Assembly: GCF_018320785.1 (NCBI RefSeq)
Contig: NC_054865.1
Location: 44,972,898-45,036,897 of the forward strand
From: Cheilinus undulatus
Lineage: Eukaryota; Chordata; Actinopteri; Labriformes; Labridae
DNA length: 64,000 nt
Direction: 5' to 3'
Shown one piece after another: positions 34,919 to 48,007 of the stretch. A program made the translations under genes and the position numbers. The notes below the pieces were generated by a model. The model made no database searches, was not told where the DNA came from, and worked only from the letters and a program-made list of their open reading frames with translations. Each line of letters begins with the position of its first letter. Within the stretch, counting starts at the first letter, position 1.

Positions 34919-35415
34919 TAACCTTGCAAAGCATATGGATTCGCCCGTTTCTGTGTTTCTTACTTGCGTATCCATCTTGCAAAGCTCCCTTCCCTTAACA
35001 GTTTGGGCCCAGTTAGAAAGTGACAGGACCAATCAGCATCGAGGGGCAGTACTTTTAGGCGTGGTGAGATCATGATGTCAGCAAGCAGGGACAAGAGACC
35101 GGTGCATATGGTGGAAGACATTAGCATGGATGCTGCTAAAGCGCAAGTTTCATCAGAACTTGACATTTCTTCGTTAAAAGAAGAACAAAGAACAGAACTT
35201 AGTTGTTTTCTTTTCAAAAATGACAAAAGTCATGTACTGACATGTCTACAGTCACCATGGTTTGCTTTATGCAGTTCTCTATGGAGTTTACTCCAGCTGT
35301 TGTTACTCCATGTTGCTCTGATTTGCCTGTAAAGATGTGACAGACAGAACGTGTATCCAATCACCCTCTGAGTTTTTTTTTTTTTTTCACAAACAAATCC
35401 ATCTGGCATGTCTGG
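34919..35415. mobile_element. TTAACC-ended DNA element, copy 1
   Basis: The left end reads AACCTTGCAAAGCATATGGA and the right end ATCCATCTGGCATGTCTGGT, imperfect inverted copies. Inside is a short ORF piece DAAKAQVSSELDISSLKEEQ, which resembles the start of RecQ-like helicases carried by some fish transposons. The second copy is at 38985-39235. The helicase link is from memory and unproven. Confidence 0.5.
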
Positions 35416-36219
35416 TTAACAAACTGCAAAAAGAGGCTAAAACGATGTGTGCCCCCTCTTTACTTTTAGAGCCTTTGTTTGTATAAAAACATGACTCATC
35501 AATACAGAAAAAATAAATACATTTTAATTTTTAGGTGCAATTTTAAAACGTTGCCCATAGGAATCACAGTAATCTGTTATTGTGCAGTTTGTACAGTTTC
35601 AGATTAAATAAATTACAAAAAAGAAATGATGAAACTACAGAATAGAGAGTAACAGCTCAAACTTACAGCTCTAAAGAGAATGAATACTGAAAAGTTATTT
35701 CAGGAATATTGACTGGTGTGTTTACATTAACAAGTGTAATTACACAACCATACACCTTTACTGCAGTTTGTTTATTGCTCGATAATTCAAAAAGCACATA
35801 TTTGAGCATGTTATATGTGTTGCAAATTTGTGATATGTGACAAAATTAAAGACCATTATGTTTTTACACATGCATACCTGTGGAAATATCAGTCTTATTG
35901 TGTGCACATAGGATAGAGATATAGAGCTCATGGGACACCTAGACAACAACCTTTGCTGTCTTCAACAGACAGTTACATTTTCTTTCGGACAGCATTTTTT
36001 CCTGATTATTTTAGGTCTTTGCCTCTGACATTAAATGCTTGTCTGTTTTCGCTCTCATAGTGCATTCATACCAGGAAAAGGTCACTTATGCAAGTAACAT
36101 CAAGATAAGATGCTAAATCTTGCAGCCCTGGACCCTACACATAGCTTTACACACAAAGTCGATATACACCTCCTAAAAATGTAACCACATCCACTTTGTA
36201 TGCCACCATAAAGGTGTAG

Positions 36220-36232
36220 ACTTTATTTTATT
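36220..36232 (-). terminator. Polyadenylation signals for the il18r1-like gene
   Basis: On the minus strand two overlapping AATAAA words (complement of TTTATTTTATT) lie about 240 bases past the stop codon at 36470. They are the first good candidates downstream. Confidence 0.6.
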
Positions 36233-36469
36233 CAACAGGTTCTTTTCCATGCTCCTGGCAATATGCAAGGACATCCAGAGTACGACCAGGGCTGTGTCAA
36301 TCCTCCTTTACGTCTGATGGCGTGCTCAGGCAGCTTACTTGCCACATCTATGCCTTAATACAACCTCAATATTGGCCAAAACGTGCCTAAAGGTTATTCA
36401 CAGTACTGTATAAACCAGGCTCAAGTTGTAAATTTAACAAAGCTACATTAGTCGTGGTTATATTTTACT

Positions 36470-39400
36470 CTAAAGTTCTATCCCACTCCCATTTAAAAGT
36501 CTGAATTTTGTGGCATGTTGTGGAGCAGGAAGGTGATAGCGTAGCCGCTTCCAGAAGGAGGAGGAGGGCATCATGGAGTGTTCTCCTTTCCAAGTGACAC
36601 AGTCTCCAGCCTCACTGAGAAGCTGTAAGGCCTCTGGTACTGAACCAGACCTGGACTTCTCTGTCGACTCAGTGGTGATGAAAACTAAGTGAGTCTTTCT
36701 CTCTACAAGCGCTGAATAGATGACGCTCAGTAGACTGGACCCAAGACCGGGATCTGAAGAGGTGGGGACCAAAAGTGCTGTCCGACTCTGCTCGATACAG
36801 TCCAATACTGCCTCTGATACAGCTGAAAGCAAACAGGGTTAATTTTAAACATTAGTTTATAAAGACAATTGGTAGACATCTTTAAACACGTACCTTTTCC
36901 CGGTAAGACATCACGATCATACAGACACAGACTGTAGCCAAACTTCTCCAAAACAGTTTTCAGCTTGTCCCTGTCATCTTCATTCAATCCTGCGTCTGTG
37001 CTTTCATAACACATTAAAAAGGCGTCGTAGCTTTTTCCATCTAAAAGACAGTAAAGAACAGCTTTGTCACTGCTTTCATCTGAGATCACAATAATGTGCA
37101 TACTGCTTAAGCTATAAAATAAAACAGAACCTAAAGTGCTTCTGTGGCAGCCAAGAGTGTCCCTCAGGAAAAGAGTGATGGGAATTTTGAGCTTGATGTA
37201 GACAATTGTGATCAAAATCATCACCACCACAATGCAGACGCTGCAAACAGCCAAGGAAACATAGGAGGGGCGAACTGTAAGGAAATAACAGAGGAAATGA
37301 ACTCATTAGACAGTCAAACAGATCTGATGATGTATTTATGAATATTTAAAAGAGATCTGTATCATACATGATGGTGAAGTTAGCCCTGGTTAACAAAGAA
37401 TTTGACATTTTAAGACTACATGATTCACTGTTTTAAAAAGATTGAACCGAGTATGAGATATTTAACAAAATAGTTAGTTATGATTATGTAAAGATTAGGA
37501 AAACAATTTGAAACATCAGATAGATACAACTTTTCACCTTTTTGAGCCAGGGTAACGGTGACAGAGCTTGAGGGTTGGTCTTCAGATTCCAGTTTGCAGG
37601 TGTAAGTTTTCAATAGATCCTCTTTGGTCACTTTTTTAAAAACCAATAAGGCTGTCGTGTTGATTTTTTCCCCATTATCATTTCTGTAACTGAGACAGGA
37701 TACATGTATGAATGAATTGAGTGTTTTTGTGGAATCTTTGCTCCTCCAGATCTGGCTGTAATGCAGCGTTCAGTTTGTTAAGGGAGGTTTGGTGCTCTGA
37801 TTTGAGATTTTAACCAGATTTCAGACTTGAAAAGACAGAAATATGTCACCAACTCTGTTGAAAACATCATAGATGGCTGCTCTACACATCAATACATTTT
37901 GTTCCAAATTATATGCATAAACTGTTTTTGTTCATTTTTTCCTAAATAGTCTATATAATTGGCAGTCAATAGGATTTTTCATTTCTCAACAATTATATTG
38001 TAATCTGGACTTTGTTTGACAAAGTTACCAATGATGACAATGGCAATTTTTTGCAAAATAACTTAGAATGCAGTGTTCCAAATTATTATGCAAAACAGAG
38101 TTTAAACACACTCAACAGTTTCCAAAGGATTACAAACAGAAATCTGTTGTAATTTTTTGCATTCAGAGGTATTTTTTTCTCTAAACAAAGCCATTTCAAT
38201 CAAAAACATCTTCACAGATAATATTAAACATAGGAGCCCTTCTTTGATATCACCTCTAACACCCATTGAACTTGTAAGTCCATGTGTAGCTTCTGCCTGT
38301 ATTTCCTTTGAGTATGCCAGAATTGTCTCCCAGAGCTGCTGTTCTAAAGTAAACTGCCGTCCACCCTCATAGAGCTTCCTTTTAAGGATGCTCCACAGGT
38401 TCTCAATAGTGTCGAGTTCAGGGGATGATGATGGCCACACCATGATTTTTCTCCATTTATGCCTAAGGCCTCAGCATGGGATTTTTGCAGCATGGGATGG
38501 TGGGTGATTTTACTCTGGAAGGCACAGTTCTTCTTTTTATACCATGGCAGGAAATGGGCAATTAGGAACTCCACATACTTACTGAGGTTATTTTGACACC
38601 TTGAGGCACCTTAAAGGGGCCTATCAACCCACTTCCTATGATTCCATCCTGAAACATCACTCCACCACCTCCTTGCTGACGTTGCAGCCTTGTTGGGACA
38701 TGGTGGCCATCCACCAACCATCAAGAACTCCATTCATCCAGTGTAGCATAACATTTTTCAGTGAATACAACTGTTTGAAATGAGTCTTCATATATTTCTA
38801 AGTCCACTGCAAGTGCTTCTCCTTGTGGGCACTGGTTAAGGATGGCTGAAATACAGCTTTATGCACATCAGCAAAACTCTGGAGGAACCTGCATTGAGAC
38901 GTTCAAATACCTGTTTGCTACTCATCAGCTGCTCTCTTAATATGATGAACTTGCTGTATAGAAACTTTCTTTAATATATAATTAACCTTGCAAAGCAGAT
39001 GGATATTATGACGGAAGAGCTTAGCGTGGATGCTGCTAAAGCGTAAGTTTCATCAGAACTTGACAACAATTCTTCGTTAAAAGAAGAACAAAGAACAGCA
39101 GTGAGTTGTTTTCTTTTCAAAAACGACAAAAGTCGAGTACTTACATGTCTACATGTCATGTTTTCTCAAACGTTTCCTATTGAAGCTTCCCCAGATGGAT
39201 GTGTGAAACAAATCCATCTGGCGTGTCAGGTTATAATATAATATGCCTTTATCTGAACAAAGCCATCTGCGCTCTGAATCACACACATGTACGATGATCT
39301 CTCTTCACATTTTGTGAAATATTGAGTGCCTTCATACCTTTTGCAAGATACTGCACTACTTCATGCTCTTCACCTCACAAGGATCTTTCTTTTTCCCCAT

Positions 39401-42400
39401 GCATGAAACCTGTGACTTGCCTAATAATGTGGAACAACCTCCTTAAGCAGTATTACTTGCATAATAATGTGGGACACAGTGTAGCAGTTAATGCAGAAAT
39501 AATATGGGTGGGAATTGCAGGGATAGTTGATATACAGTACTGTAAGAAAACCATACAGTAATACATCATGATATCTACTTAACCCTCTGAGCCCAAGCTA
39601 TTTTAACCGTTTTTTCTCACCTGAACTTAGTGTCTTAAAAAGCTTGTGAAACATCAAACCCGGTGGTCTCAGAGGGTTAACTCAAGAGTATAACATGCCA
39701 CTGTGGAAGTGCTGGAGTTTTTAACTTGTTCACTTCAGTTTGACCCATTCACAATTCTTTTTTAATTTATTTTTTCCTGCGGTCTTTTTTGGCCAAAGTA
39801 ACTTCATCTACCTCCTCACAGCTGCAGATTCTGGACACATCAGCCTCCTCATTCTCCTTGACCTAACCGCTGCCTTCGACACAATATCCCACACCATCCT
39901 CCTTGACCGCCTGTCTCAACAGCAATAAAAAAGAGCTCATGGTGGTGGCCCCCAAAGCGCTGCTGCAGAAGGTTGGAGATCTCATGCTCGATGTGGACGG
40001 GACCTCCATCTGTCTGTCCTCTGAGGTCCGAAACCTGGGCATCATCCTGGACTCCACCCTCTCCTTCCAGTCCCACATAAAGTCTGTCACCAAATCTGCC
40101 TTCTATCATCTCAAGAACATCTCCAGACTCCGACCATCACTCCCTGATTCTGTGGCTGAAACACTCATTCATGCTTTCATAACCTCCCGCCTGGACTACT
40201 GTAATGGAGTCCTGTCTGGAGTTCCCAGCAAAACCCTGGACAGGCTTCAGTATGTCTAAAACTCTGCAGCTAGAGTTCTCACCCGCACTAGACCCTGGCA
40301 ACACATCACTCCGACCCTCATCCACCTCCACTGGCTCCCTATCAAGTCCCGTATCAACTACAAAGTCCTCCTCCTCACATACAAATCTCTCCATGCTCTG
40401 GCTCCCCAGTACCTTTCTGATCTCCTCCATCCATACACACCATCCCGCAACCTTCGATCTCCAGACACCGGCCTACTTTCCATGCCCAAAACCAAACTCC
40501 GAACCTATGGAGACAGAGCCTTCAGTGCTGCAGCTCCCACCCTCTGGAACACTCTTCCTGCAGACATTCATAGCGCTCCATCTCTGGACATTTTCAAAAA
40601 ACGTCTCAAGCACCACCTGTTCACCACAGCCTACGGTCTTCACTAAACCACCCCTTACACTCATCCTACCTCTCACATAGTTTTCCATGTATATGTGTTC
40701 CTGTAAAGCATCCTTGGGTTTCTTGAAAGGTGCTATATAAATTCAAGATATTATTTTTATTATTATTATTATTCATATTTCCTTCATTTATTGACCAGAA
40801 AGTGATGAGGTGAATCCAATTTGCATGAAAATCTGTTTAAAGTATCACATATCATGTTTTATTGAGATACCGATATTTTGCACCAGCGATCTCAATTACT
40901 GTCTCACAAGAAGCACGGTGATAATGTATCGTATATTGTCCCATCCCAGCCCAGTTTAGACCAAACATTTACAACAGGCTGGCCTTCATTTATCAAACTT
41001 TGTACACCAGAAACTTGGTTGTACAGTCATTACCACGACCAGACTGGCATTTATCAGTCAATCTGTGAGCATATGATATGCTCAAATCCAACGCCAAGTC
41101 TGAGTGTGTACACTAGTTTTCAACACAGTGTGGACTTGTTTTGCAGCATGAATCTGGCAGTGTTAGATCAGATATGATGAAATGTATTGTCATTAAACCA
41201 AAGCTTTGACAATCACTGTGAGCAACTTTGCTTTTGAAATGGATGAACTGAGGTGTGGCATCATTCCCTGCTCTAACTTCTGAGGTAAACATAATGAAGT
41301 ATTAAAGCAAATTAAAGCATGTGATGTGATTTACCTGGTTATATTTAAGAAAACTGGTAAGCTTTCATTCATTTCCACCAGCGAGTTTCCACTCATCCAG
41401 GACAGATCATCAAATTCTGAAAATGTCACAGCTTTACAAGAAATCACCACTGTGGAGCCTTGAAAAAAACATTAACACATGATTTAAAAGAAGCAGTTAA
41501 GGAAGGTAAACAGTGCTTGTAAGAGTACATAGACTGAAGCTCACCTAAATCTACATGAATCACATCATTCTCATGGGGTGAAACGATCACTGCAGATTTT
41601 TCAGCTTTTTCTGGACAACAATGGGTGATAAAGATTTTTTTTATCATATAAATTTCAACAAAGACACAACACATAAGAAAAATAAGGGCTCTTTTCTTAC
41701 TGTTGGGCTCGACATCGAGCACCACTGTAGAGGTCATGTTATATTGATGCTGATTGTACAGGTAAGATCTGGTACAGATGTAGGCACCGCTGTCTTTCTC
41801 TTCCACACTCGTGAAGTAACCGCTAATTGGCGAGGAATTGCCTCTCTACGAGATCAGACATGAAGCTGAAATTATTAGATGTTAGAATAAAAGGAGATCT
41901 TTCAAACAGACGAACAGATATTTGTTATCTTCATGGAAATACCTTGTGCCATAATATGTCGTTGCTGGTCATATTTGGTGTATTTACATCAGGGATATTA
42001 ACTTCAGGACAGTTCAATTTGCAGGACTCTTGTGTATAGCATGTTGTTCGGTATGTGGTCCTCGCTTCGCACTCTCTGCTCGGTGTTGTGAAAACGGTCA
42101 GCCTGAACCAGAACTGGCCGCTACCATCCCTGGAATACAATTGATGAAAAAGATAAAAATAATTTAATTATAAAATTGGACTCTGATAGGTAAACAGACT
42201 TAACAGATTTGTTTGTGGACAATCCTTTTCGGGCCCTGAGTTTTGAATTTTTTGACAAAGCTATTTTATTTATTTGGAGCCAAAATTGAAGAGATTTGGA
42301 TAAGGGGTGCAGCAGAAGATTACACGTCATCTCAATCTTGTTAATATGCATTGGTGGCACGTTGTTGAACACTAGGTAGTAGATGCATTCACATAAGAAA

Positions 42401-45400
42401 AAAGAGGCAAGAAAAAGTATGTGAGCCCTTATTAGTTTTCTAGTTTTCTGCAATAATTGGTCATCAAATGTGAACTGATCTGTATCCAAGTCACAAGTAT
42501 AGATAAACACAATATGCTTAACCTAACACCACACAAACAATTATAATATTTAAAGTCTTTATTGAACACAGGTATTAAACATTCATAGTGCTGTCTGAAA
42601 AGTAAGTGAACCCTAAAGCCGGGTGTACACTGTGCAATTTTCCTCTGATTCAGCCACGAATTTTGAGTTGAATTTTGAGGATTTCTGGAATGTTTGATAT
42701 TTTGGTCGTACAACTCCAGACACTTCACGGTATGGCTGAATGATTTTCGAAAATAATTGAATTGCAATTTTTTCTTCAATATTGAGATTGCAATTCGATA
42801 TGTGATTATTCCTTTACTCTCTTTAATTGCTAAACAAAGGATGATAAACTCTAAAAAAATCTAAATCTTTGTCATTCTCATATTTAATAAGAAAAAAGTA
42901 TAAAAATGAATGTACAATTTTTTTATAGACTATTCTAAAAAAAATGGCACTTTAATGATTTCATGATATGTCATGCATAGCATATCTGAAAAAAAGTTTA
43001 AAACTGCTATTCTGACACAAATTTCAGGTCAAAGAAATATTCCGCCTTCTGTGATTTGAAAATTGCAGCAGGTCATATTGTGGTTTAATCTAATTTTCGA
43101 TTTATTGCCCAGCCCTATTTCACAGTGAGAGCAAAAACACTTTGGGGGGTTGTGTTCCTTTGTAAACTATCAGACATCCTAAATTACCATGACAATAGCT
43201 AGAATGACTTTCTGATGCACCCCCACTTTGATAAAGGAAATAAATGAGCAGGAAATATTCCTACCTGCGGACCTGAAGCTGACACGTATGGTGATGCTGT
43301 TTGTGTGTGTGTGGGATAGAGAGATGGAAAGAGACAGAAAGACAGAGAGAGAGAGAGAATATGACTGGAAACACTTCACCCTCAGTGGGTGAGACTTTTT
43401 AAAAAGGAAACTCCACGGGTTTCTGTCACAGTCTGTCCTGACGTCACTTGCACAGTGTGAGCACTCAGGTCGTGTATGACCTTCGGATCATACTGTGTGT
43501 GCACACAACTCGTGTGTGATGGTCGTGCGTCTTAAACGATTCAGTCGCACTGTATGAGATGTGATTCTGCCACAACTGTCGTATGGTCGGCTTGAAATCG
43601 CACAGTGTACACCCAGCTTTAGACTGATGACTTCAAAAAGAGTCAAGATAACTGCATGAAGCCGATACCTACCAAGCCCAAAGCTCCATTTTCAACTGCA
43701 ATAACAGGTTACCCCAAAAGCGGAGATAAATAGGCTTGTGGCAGCATATACGTGGAGGAAATGTTACCTACTGTGGCCTTGTTCTTGACATATTTGTGAA
43801 GTGCTTTTTTGGCGGGATTTTCACAACTTTGCTGTCAGATTTTTTTTGTATTAAAGAGCAGAAAGGAAAGATTTTGTGTATGTCATGAGAATATAGATTT
43901 GTGCTAATTTTAATGCTATTTAGAATTATCAGGAGGCAGCGACTGTCTTTTTTGACTTTATTAAGACATAACATAACATATGACAGACTTACTTAACTGC
44001 AGACTAACTTCTCCTGTCTTTTAACACCACTTCTTATGTTGATATCACTCATATGAAGCTTAGCATAAGTTCAGTCAGGAAGACCATATTCTCCACGCGG
44101 GTTTAGTAGCTTATGCCTGCACTATTTCATGCACTCCCTCCTTTTGCCCTTGTCACATCATAATCAGCTGTGCACATCACCTGGTCACACATATCCAATA
44201 GCACTGCTCCACTTCCTCACTGTTGGCCTATCAAATCTTTGCTGCCCCTTTTAAATCTGGCTTTCTCCCCCATCAGTTCATTCATGGCGTGGTTCCGAGC
44301 CACCCTCCACCTCCCCATCACCGCCAAGTCTACAAGTCCATCAGCTATGGACTAAGATGACTTCTTCAGCCATCACCACCACCACCAGTGTTTGGACTCC
44401 ACGGGGGGGATTTGTTCATTATCTCACATGTAAAATAAAGTGTTATCTTTAAACCAGTCACTGGTCTCTCCTGATTGAAATATCCTTACGCCTTTATCTT
44501 TACAAAAAATAGTACCTTTACATTATATGACACTAATGTGTAAGGTTTATCATTATATCTTTCATTAAGTTACAGAAGATCTCAGGTGACAAAGAGTCAT
44601 GCAAAAGTAACCGAAGTAGTAGTGTAACTAGTTACTTTTTGTTGTCAGTAACTAAGAAATGTAATGCATTACTTTTTTAAATAACCAATATGTAATGGAT
44701 TGCTTTTTGAGTAACTACCCCAACACTAAACTTTATATATAAAATTCCCATTATGATGTATTAAAGATAGGCGTAAATACTAATTGAGACCATGAACTTA
44801 CTTCATGAGCTGATAAATCAAGTGAAAACTAGAGTTATTTTCACATATACAGTATTTCTATATCAGTGGAGTTGCCTCTTACTTGCCATTAACAAAAATG
44901 CAGGTTTAAGGTGATTGTGGACCAAATCATTTTTGCGACCGGGAGCAACAAAGAGCAAAACTACCAGAATTTTTAACCTTTTTGGACAACTGATTACCAA
45001 ATATAAAGAACATGAATATGATCCTTCTGCCATGTTTTAACACTTGTGCCAAACAGAAGTGAAACTGAGTATAGTTTTGTTTTTCAAGAGAAACAAAACT
45101 GAAACCACACAAACACAAAAGTACAAAACAAATACACACGATCATTGAAGAGCTCATTGGCTTTTACCTTGAAGAGCATGAGTAATTCCCCTGATGGTTC
45201 ACAGCAGCACTTAGAATCACAAGACTTCTCCCATGAAGAAGCACTCCCATCCTCCTCAGCTCAGCTGATGAAGTGTTGCTGCTCAGAGCCATCTCCTGTG
45301 CTGTGTGACTGTTCCAGATCAGTTTGGTTTCACTGTGATTTTGTGCTCCAAAAGGAGGACATTGCAGCGCCACCATCTCACCTGACCTAACACAAACCTC

Positions 45401-47848
45401 TTTGGGTCCACAGAAACACACACCTGCAATAAGAGTTCAAAGTTTGAATTCATTTTAGTGAGCAAACTACAGCATGAATGGTTCATGGAAAGCAAGAACC
45501 CTGCAGAGGCCAGAATCAATCAATCCATCATACCACAGAGAAATATAAAAGAGGAGACCATCCTGTCAGCTAATTGGTCAGTGGTGCTGTCAATCAAATA
45601 TCAACTGCATGATTCAATACAAGCAGATGGAGTGGCAGATTTCAGATTGGTATCTATTTCACCATAACCACAGATTTAGAGATTAATTTATTTGCTGAGC
45701 ATGTAGTTCAAGCTTTTATAATCAATACCTTATCACCTTCAGACAATTATTCATTTAAAATAAGCCTTTAGTTTTTTAAAGCTAATCTTTTAAGCTTATA
45801 TGTAACCTCATAAGGTGCTTGTCAGGAAGTAGTGAGAAATCCATTTTTGTTTAGTCCATTGAAGTGAAAATTGAATCATTTTTTATTAGAATTTTTTAAT
45901 TTGTCAGAAAAAACTAATTCATCTTAAACAAGCAGAGTTTTTACATTTCAAAGTGATTATCTTAAAAAAAATCTTGACCAATTTGTCATTAATTTGTCGA
46001 GAATGACACCAATGACTGAGTGCCTCTTATCTAACAGTTTATTATTGACAACTGGGACTGGGGCTTCTTAACCACATCCTGATTTTTGAGAGCAATTCAG
46101 TCTTGTGATGCAGCAAGAAGGAAAGTGGTTAAACTTTGTGCGAGTCAGCATCGGCCATGCGATTAGACGAAGTGCAAAAATGTGCTGGTGAAGTCTAAAT
46201 GTGGAATAATAAGTGCAAAATTTGCATAATATGAAATATTTATGAAGACTACACCTGCATGTTCACTGTAAGACAGCTGTTGAGAGAATCTGGAGAAACA
46301 GGAAACCTCTGAGACACCATATCACAGTGATCATCAACTGGTAGCCAGGGGGCCACGTCAGGCCCCCTTCAGTTTCCCATCCAGCCCCTAGAGGATTCTC
46401 AGAATCTAGAAGATTGTTAAATTCAGAGGGGAAAAAAAGGTAGTGGTATTTAGGGCATCTTTTTTTCTTGAACTCCCTTGAGCTATTTGAACAACCTCAA
46501 AACAATTGAAAATGAAACAATTTCATCATAAAGGATGTAATATTTGATCCATTTTATAGAAACCCCTGTTGACTAATAATAAGCAAATACAATGTCTCAT
46601 AACCACATGCTAATCAGTCAATATTTAATTAAAACTGTGTTGCTCTGCATGAACTTTCTGATTCAGGATTTTCCCTGCTTGAGAATCAAAACAAATGGCA
46701 GGTTTCCTGTACATGCCAGTCATAACACAGCGTGTCAAACCCGGTGATGGACAACATGACAGCTCCAGATACATGTGGACAAAATATCTCAATCACTGAC
46801 TTGTGGCTGGTTGTAGTACAGGAGATTGTGACTTATCTCACTGCTAAAGAAAATCAAAATATTTAATCTAAAATATATTACTTAGACCATTTTAGTTTAC
46901 TTGAAAGTCTGGCCTCCAGGGTCTGTTGAGGAAAAAGCTGGTTCATGTACAAATGTAGTTGAGGACCCTTGCTCTGTGGAGTTCAGGTAGATTTACTCAG
47001 GTTCTCTCAGTGAAATTTCTCTTTCTTGTGTGCTACTGCACACAAGAAAGAGAACACATGAATTTAATTTTTTGGATGGATGGATGGATGGACAGACTTT
47101 ACCGGTCTCAAACTGGGGAATTGCGGTGTTACAGCAGCTGGTTATTAACAGGAAAGCAGCAGCAGAATAAATACACCATAAATAAGCATTAAAACTATGT
47201 AGTCAAAAGTATAAACATATTACAAGCATTAAGTTATCTAAAAGTACAGATAAAGTGTCATATAATTGTATCAAAATAAGCATACATAGGCTATTAAAAT
47301 TCTATAATCACTGGGCTTCTTGCAGCAAGTATAAAAGAAAGTAAACATATTACTTGAAGGCAGAGGTTTGAATGTGCAAGAAAAAGTGAGATCACTAGTC
47401 ACAGCTGTGGATTATCAATAATCATATCTGTTTTGTGCATTGCAGTAATTAAGCATATTCAATTCAATTACAGTAAGTAGAAAAGTGTATAACCACTTAT
47501 CACCACACTTGTACCTTTGCTAAAGCAGCATTTAACAGGATTTGTCCCTGATTTGCCTTGACAGTATGAGATGTGACCTGATCTAAATCATGTGATGCAT
47601 AATGCTGAGGCATGCATCTTTAAAGGAGTTTTGATTCCACATGCTTCTATCTGCTTACTTCGCCTTCCTCTTTCTTGTCTTGTTTCTGCATTAAAACTTG
47701 AATGTTTGCATCTTTTTAATGACAGAGTCATATGATATCAAACTATTACGCTTAAATCTTCACGGCACAAAACCACTGGAAGCTTTCTCTTACCTGTGAG
47801 TGCTATTAGGAGGAAGCCGAGCAGGACTAGCATCAGTTTCACCTTCAT
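36470..47848 (-). CDS. il18r1: IL-1 receptor family protein, il18r1-like, 10 coding exons
   Basis: Type I membrane cytokine receptor, probably the ligand-binding chain for IL-18. Minus-strand exons: 47794-47848, 45168-45423, 41943-42129, 41701-41845, 41545-41610, 41335-41458, 37538-37683, 37131-37274, 36894-37040, 36470-36822; total 1623 bases, 540 aa (human IL18R1 541). Signal peptide MKVKLMLVLLGFLLIALT; Ig1 with MVALQCPPF and HQGNYSC; Ig2 with CKLNCPEV and DSGAYICTRS; Ig3 with VVISCKAV and KTYTCKLES; TM near residues 330-355; TIR from about 374 with box 1 DGKSYDAFLMCY, box 2 FGYSLCLYDRDVLPG and box 3 FWKRLRYHLP. ALVERK before the last box favours IL18R1 over IL1R1 and ST2, as does the neighbour il18rap. 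ST2 or an IL1R1-like identity is not excluded. The long intron 37684-41334 holds a Tc1 element and a LINE. Confidence 0.88.
37895..39481 (-). mobile_element. Tc1-like element of the IR/DR type, decayed
   Basis: TA dinucleotides flank both ends (37893-37894 and 39482-39483). Each end carries two related words: an outer one (TTTGTTCCAAATTATATGCA at left, CATAATAATGTGGGACACAG at right) and an inner one (GTTCCAAATTATTATGCA near 38075, CTAATAATGTGGAAC near 39421). The minus strand encodes WPSSSPELDTIENLWSILKR, a Tc1 transposase end. Frames are broken. It contains a nested repeat at 38985-39235. Confidence 0.8.
38985..39235. mobile_element. TTAACC-ended DNA element, copy 2, nested
   Basis: Starts TTAACCTTGCAAAGCAGATG and ends ATCCATCTGGCGTGTCAGGT. 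The middle shares long stretches with 34919-35415 (GATGCTGCTAAAGCG, CATCAGAACTTGACA, AAAGAAGAACAAAGAACAG). Shorter than copy 1. It sits inside the Tc1 element, so it arrived later. Confidence 0.55.
39785..40772 (+). mobile_element. L2/Maui-type LINE, 3' part with internal deletion
   Basis: Encodes a reverse transcriptase piece with LLDLTAAFDTISHTILLDRL, then, after a deletion, the C-terminal region RNLGIILDSTLSFQSHIK, FITSRLDYCNGVLSG and DIFKKRLK. The 3' end is GAAAGGTGCTATATAAATTC followed by an ATT microsatellite, typical of L2-clade ends. The 5' half is missing and frames are broken, so it is inactive. In the il18r1-like intron between the two Ig3 exons, opposite strand to the gene. Confidence 0.85.
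42614..43621. mobile_element. DNA element with GCTGGGTGTACACTGTGC ends
   Basis: The left end TAAAGCCGGGTGTACACTGT and the complement of the right end (TAAAGCTGGGTGTACACTGT) are inverted near-copies about 1 kb apart. Outside it on both sides is sequence resembling a Tc1-like end (GTAAGTGAACCCT). It holds another short element (about 42730-43115) with an end like AGGGCTGGGCAATAAATCGA, and a GT/GA-rich microsatellite at 43300-43360. In the il18r1-like intron between Ig1 and Ig2. Confidence 0.6.
44596..44730. repeat. Fragment of a GTAACTAGTTACTTTTT repeat
   Basis: Contains GTAACTAGTTACTTTTTG, ATGCATTACTTTTT and ends TAACTACCCCAACACT, the terminal phrases of a common fish non-autonomous element. 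Only part is present. The preceding 44060-44470 looks repeat-derived but I cannot name it. Confidence 0.4.
46325..46971. mobile_element. hAT-type element in il18r1-like intron 1
   Basis: The left end CAGTGATCATCAACTGG and the complement of the right end (CAAGGGTCCTCAACTAC) share the hAT end pattern, 10 of the first 14 bases. No ORF. The 8-base flanks differ. Confidence 0.5.
47074..47190 (-). repeat. Fish LINE 3'-tail-like fragment with (GGAT)n
   Basis: About five GGAT units followed by AGACTTTACCGGTCTCAAAC and GTGTTACAGCAGC. This is the reverse of a LINE 3' end phrase common in teleosts, with the tetranucleotide as its tail. No coding part remains. Confidence 0.4.
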
Positions 47849-48007
47849 GCTGACAGGCTGCAGCGTCGTCAAACATGTGCTGTGACAAAATAATCCAAAT
47901 ATGAAGTTCAGCTGAATTAAAGCTCGTCATTTCCCTAAACGAGCCCGCGTGCTGACGAAAAAAGGAAACTTAAGGAAGAGCGTCATAATGTCACTTCAGT
48001 GTCAGCA

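Larger units (their letters stand above)
32573..36214. other. Gap between il18rap and the il18r1-like gene
   Basis: No exon recognised. It must contain the il18rap promoter: just upstream of its start are a RUNX-type AACCACA (about 32646) and AT-rich DNA with no clear TATA box. Other content is an ATT/AGT microsatellite near 34024-34050, a small hairpin (33438-33481), a short inverted-repeat element (34602-34818) and a TTAACC-ended repeat (34919-35415). Confidence 0.45.

Noticed and set aside
36727-37254. A 175-codon ORF spanning TM and TIR
   Set aside because: It reads through the intron between two receptor exons; the spliced model explains it.
39849-40688. Minus-strand ORFs of 70-97 codons
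   Set aside because: They are antisense to the LINE coding region.
44060-44470. Possible LTR-like repeat ending near AATAAAGTGTTATC
   Set aside because: Only a polyadenylation-like word supports it; no matching second copy in the window.
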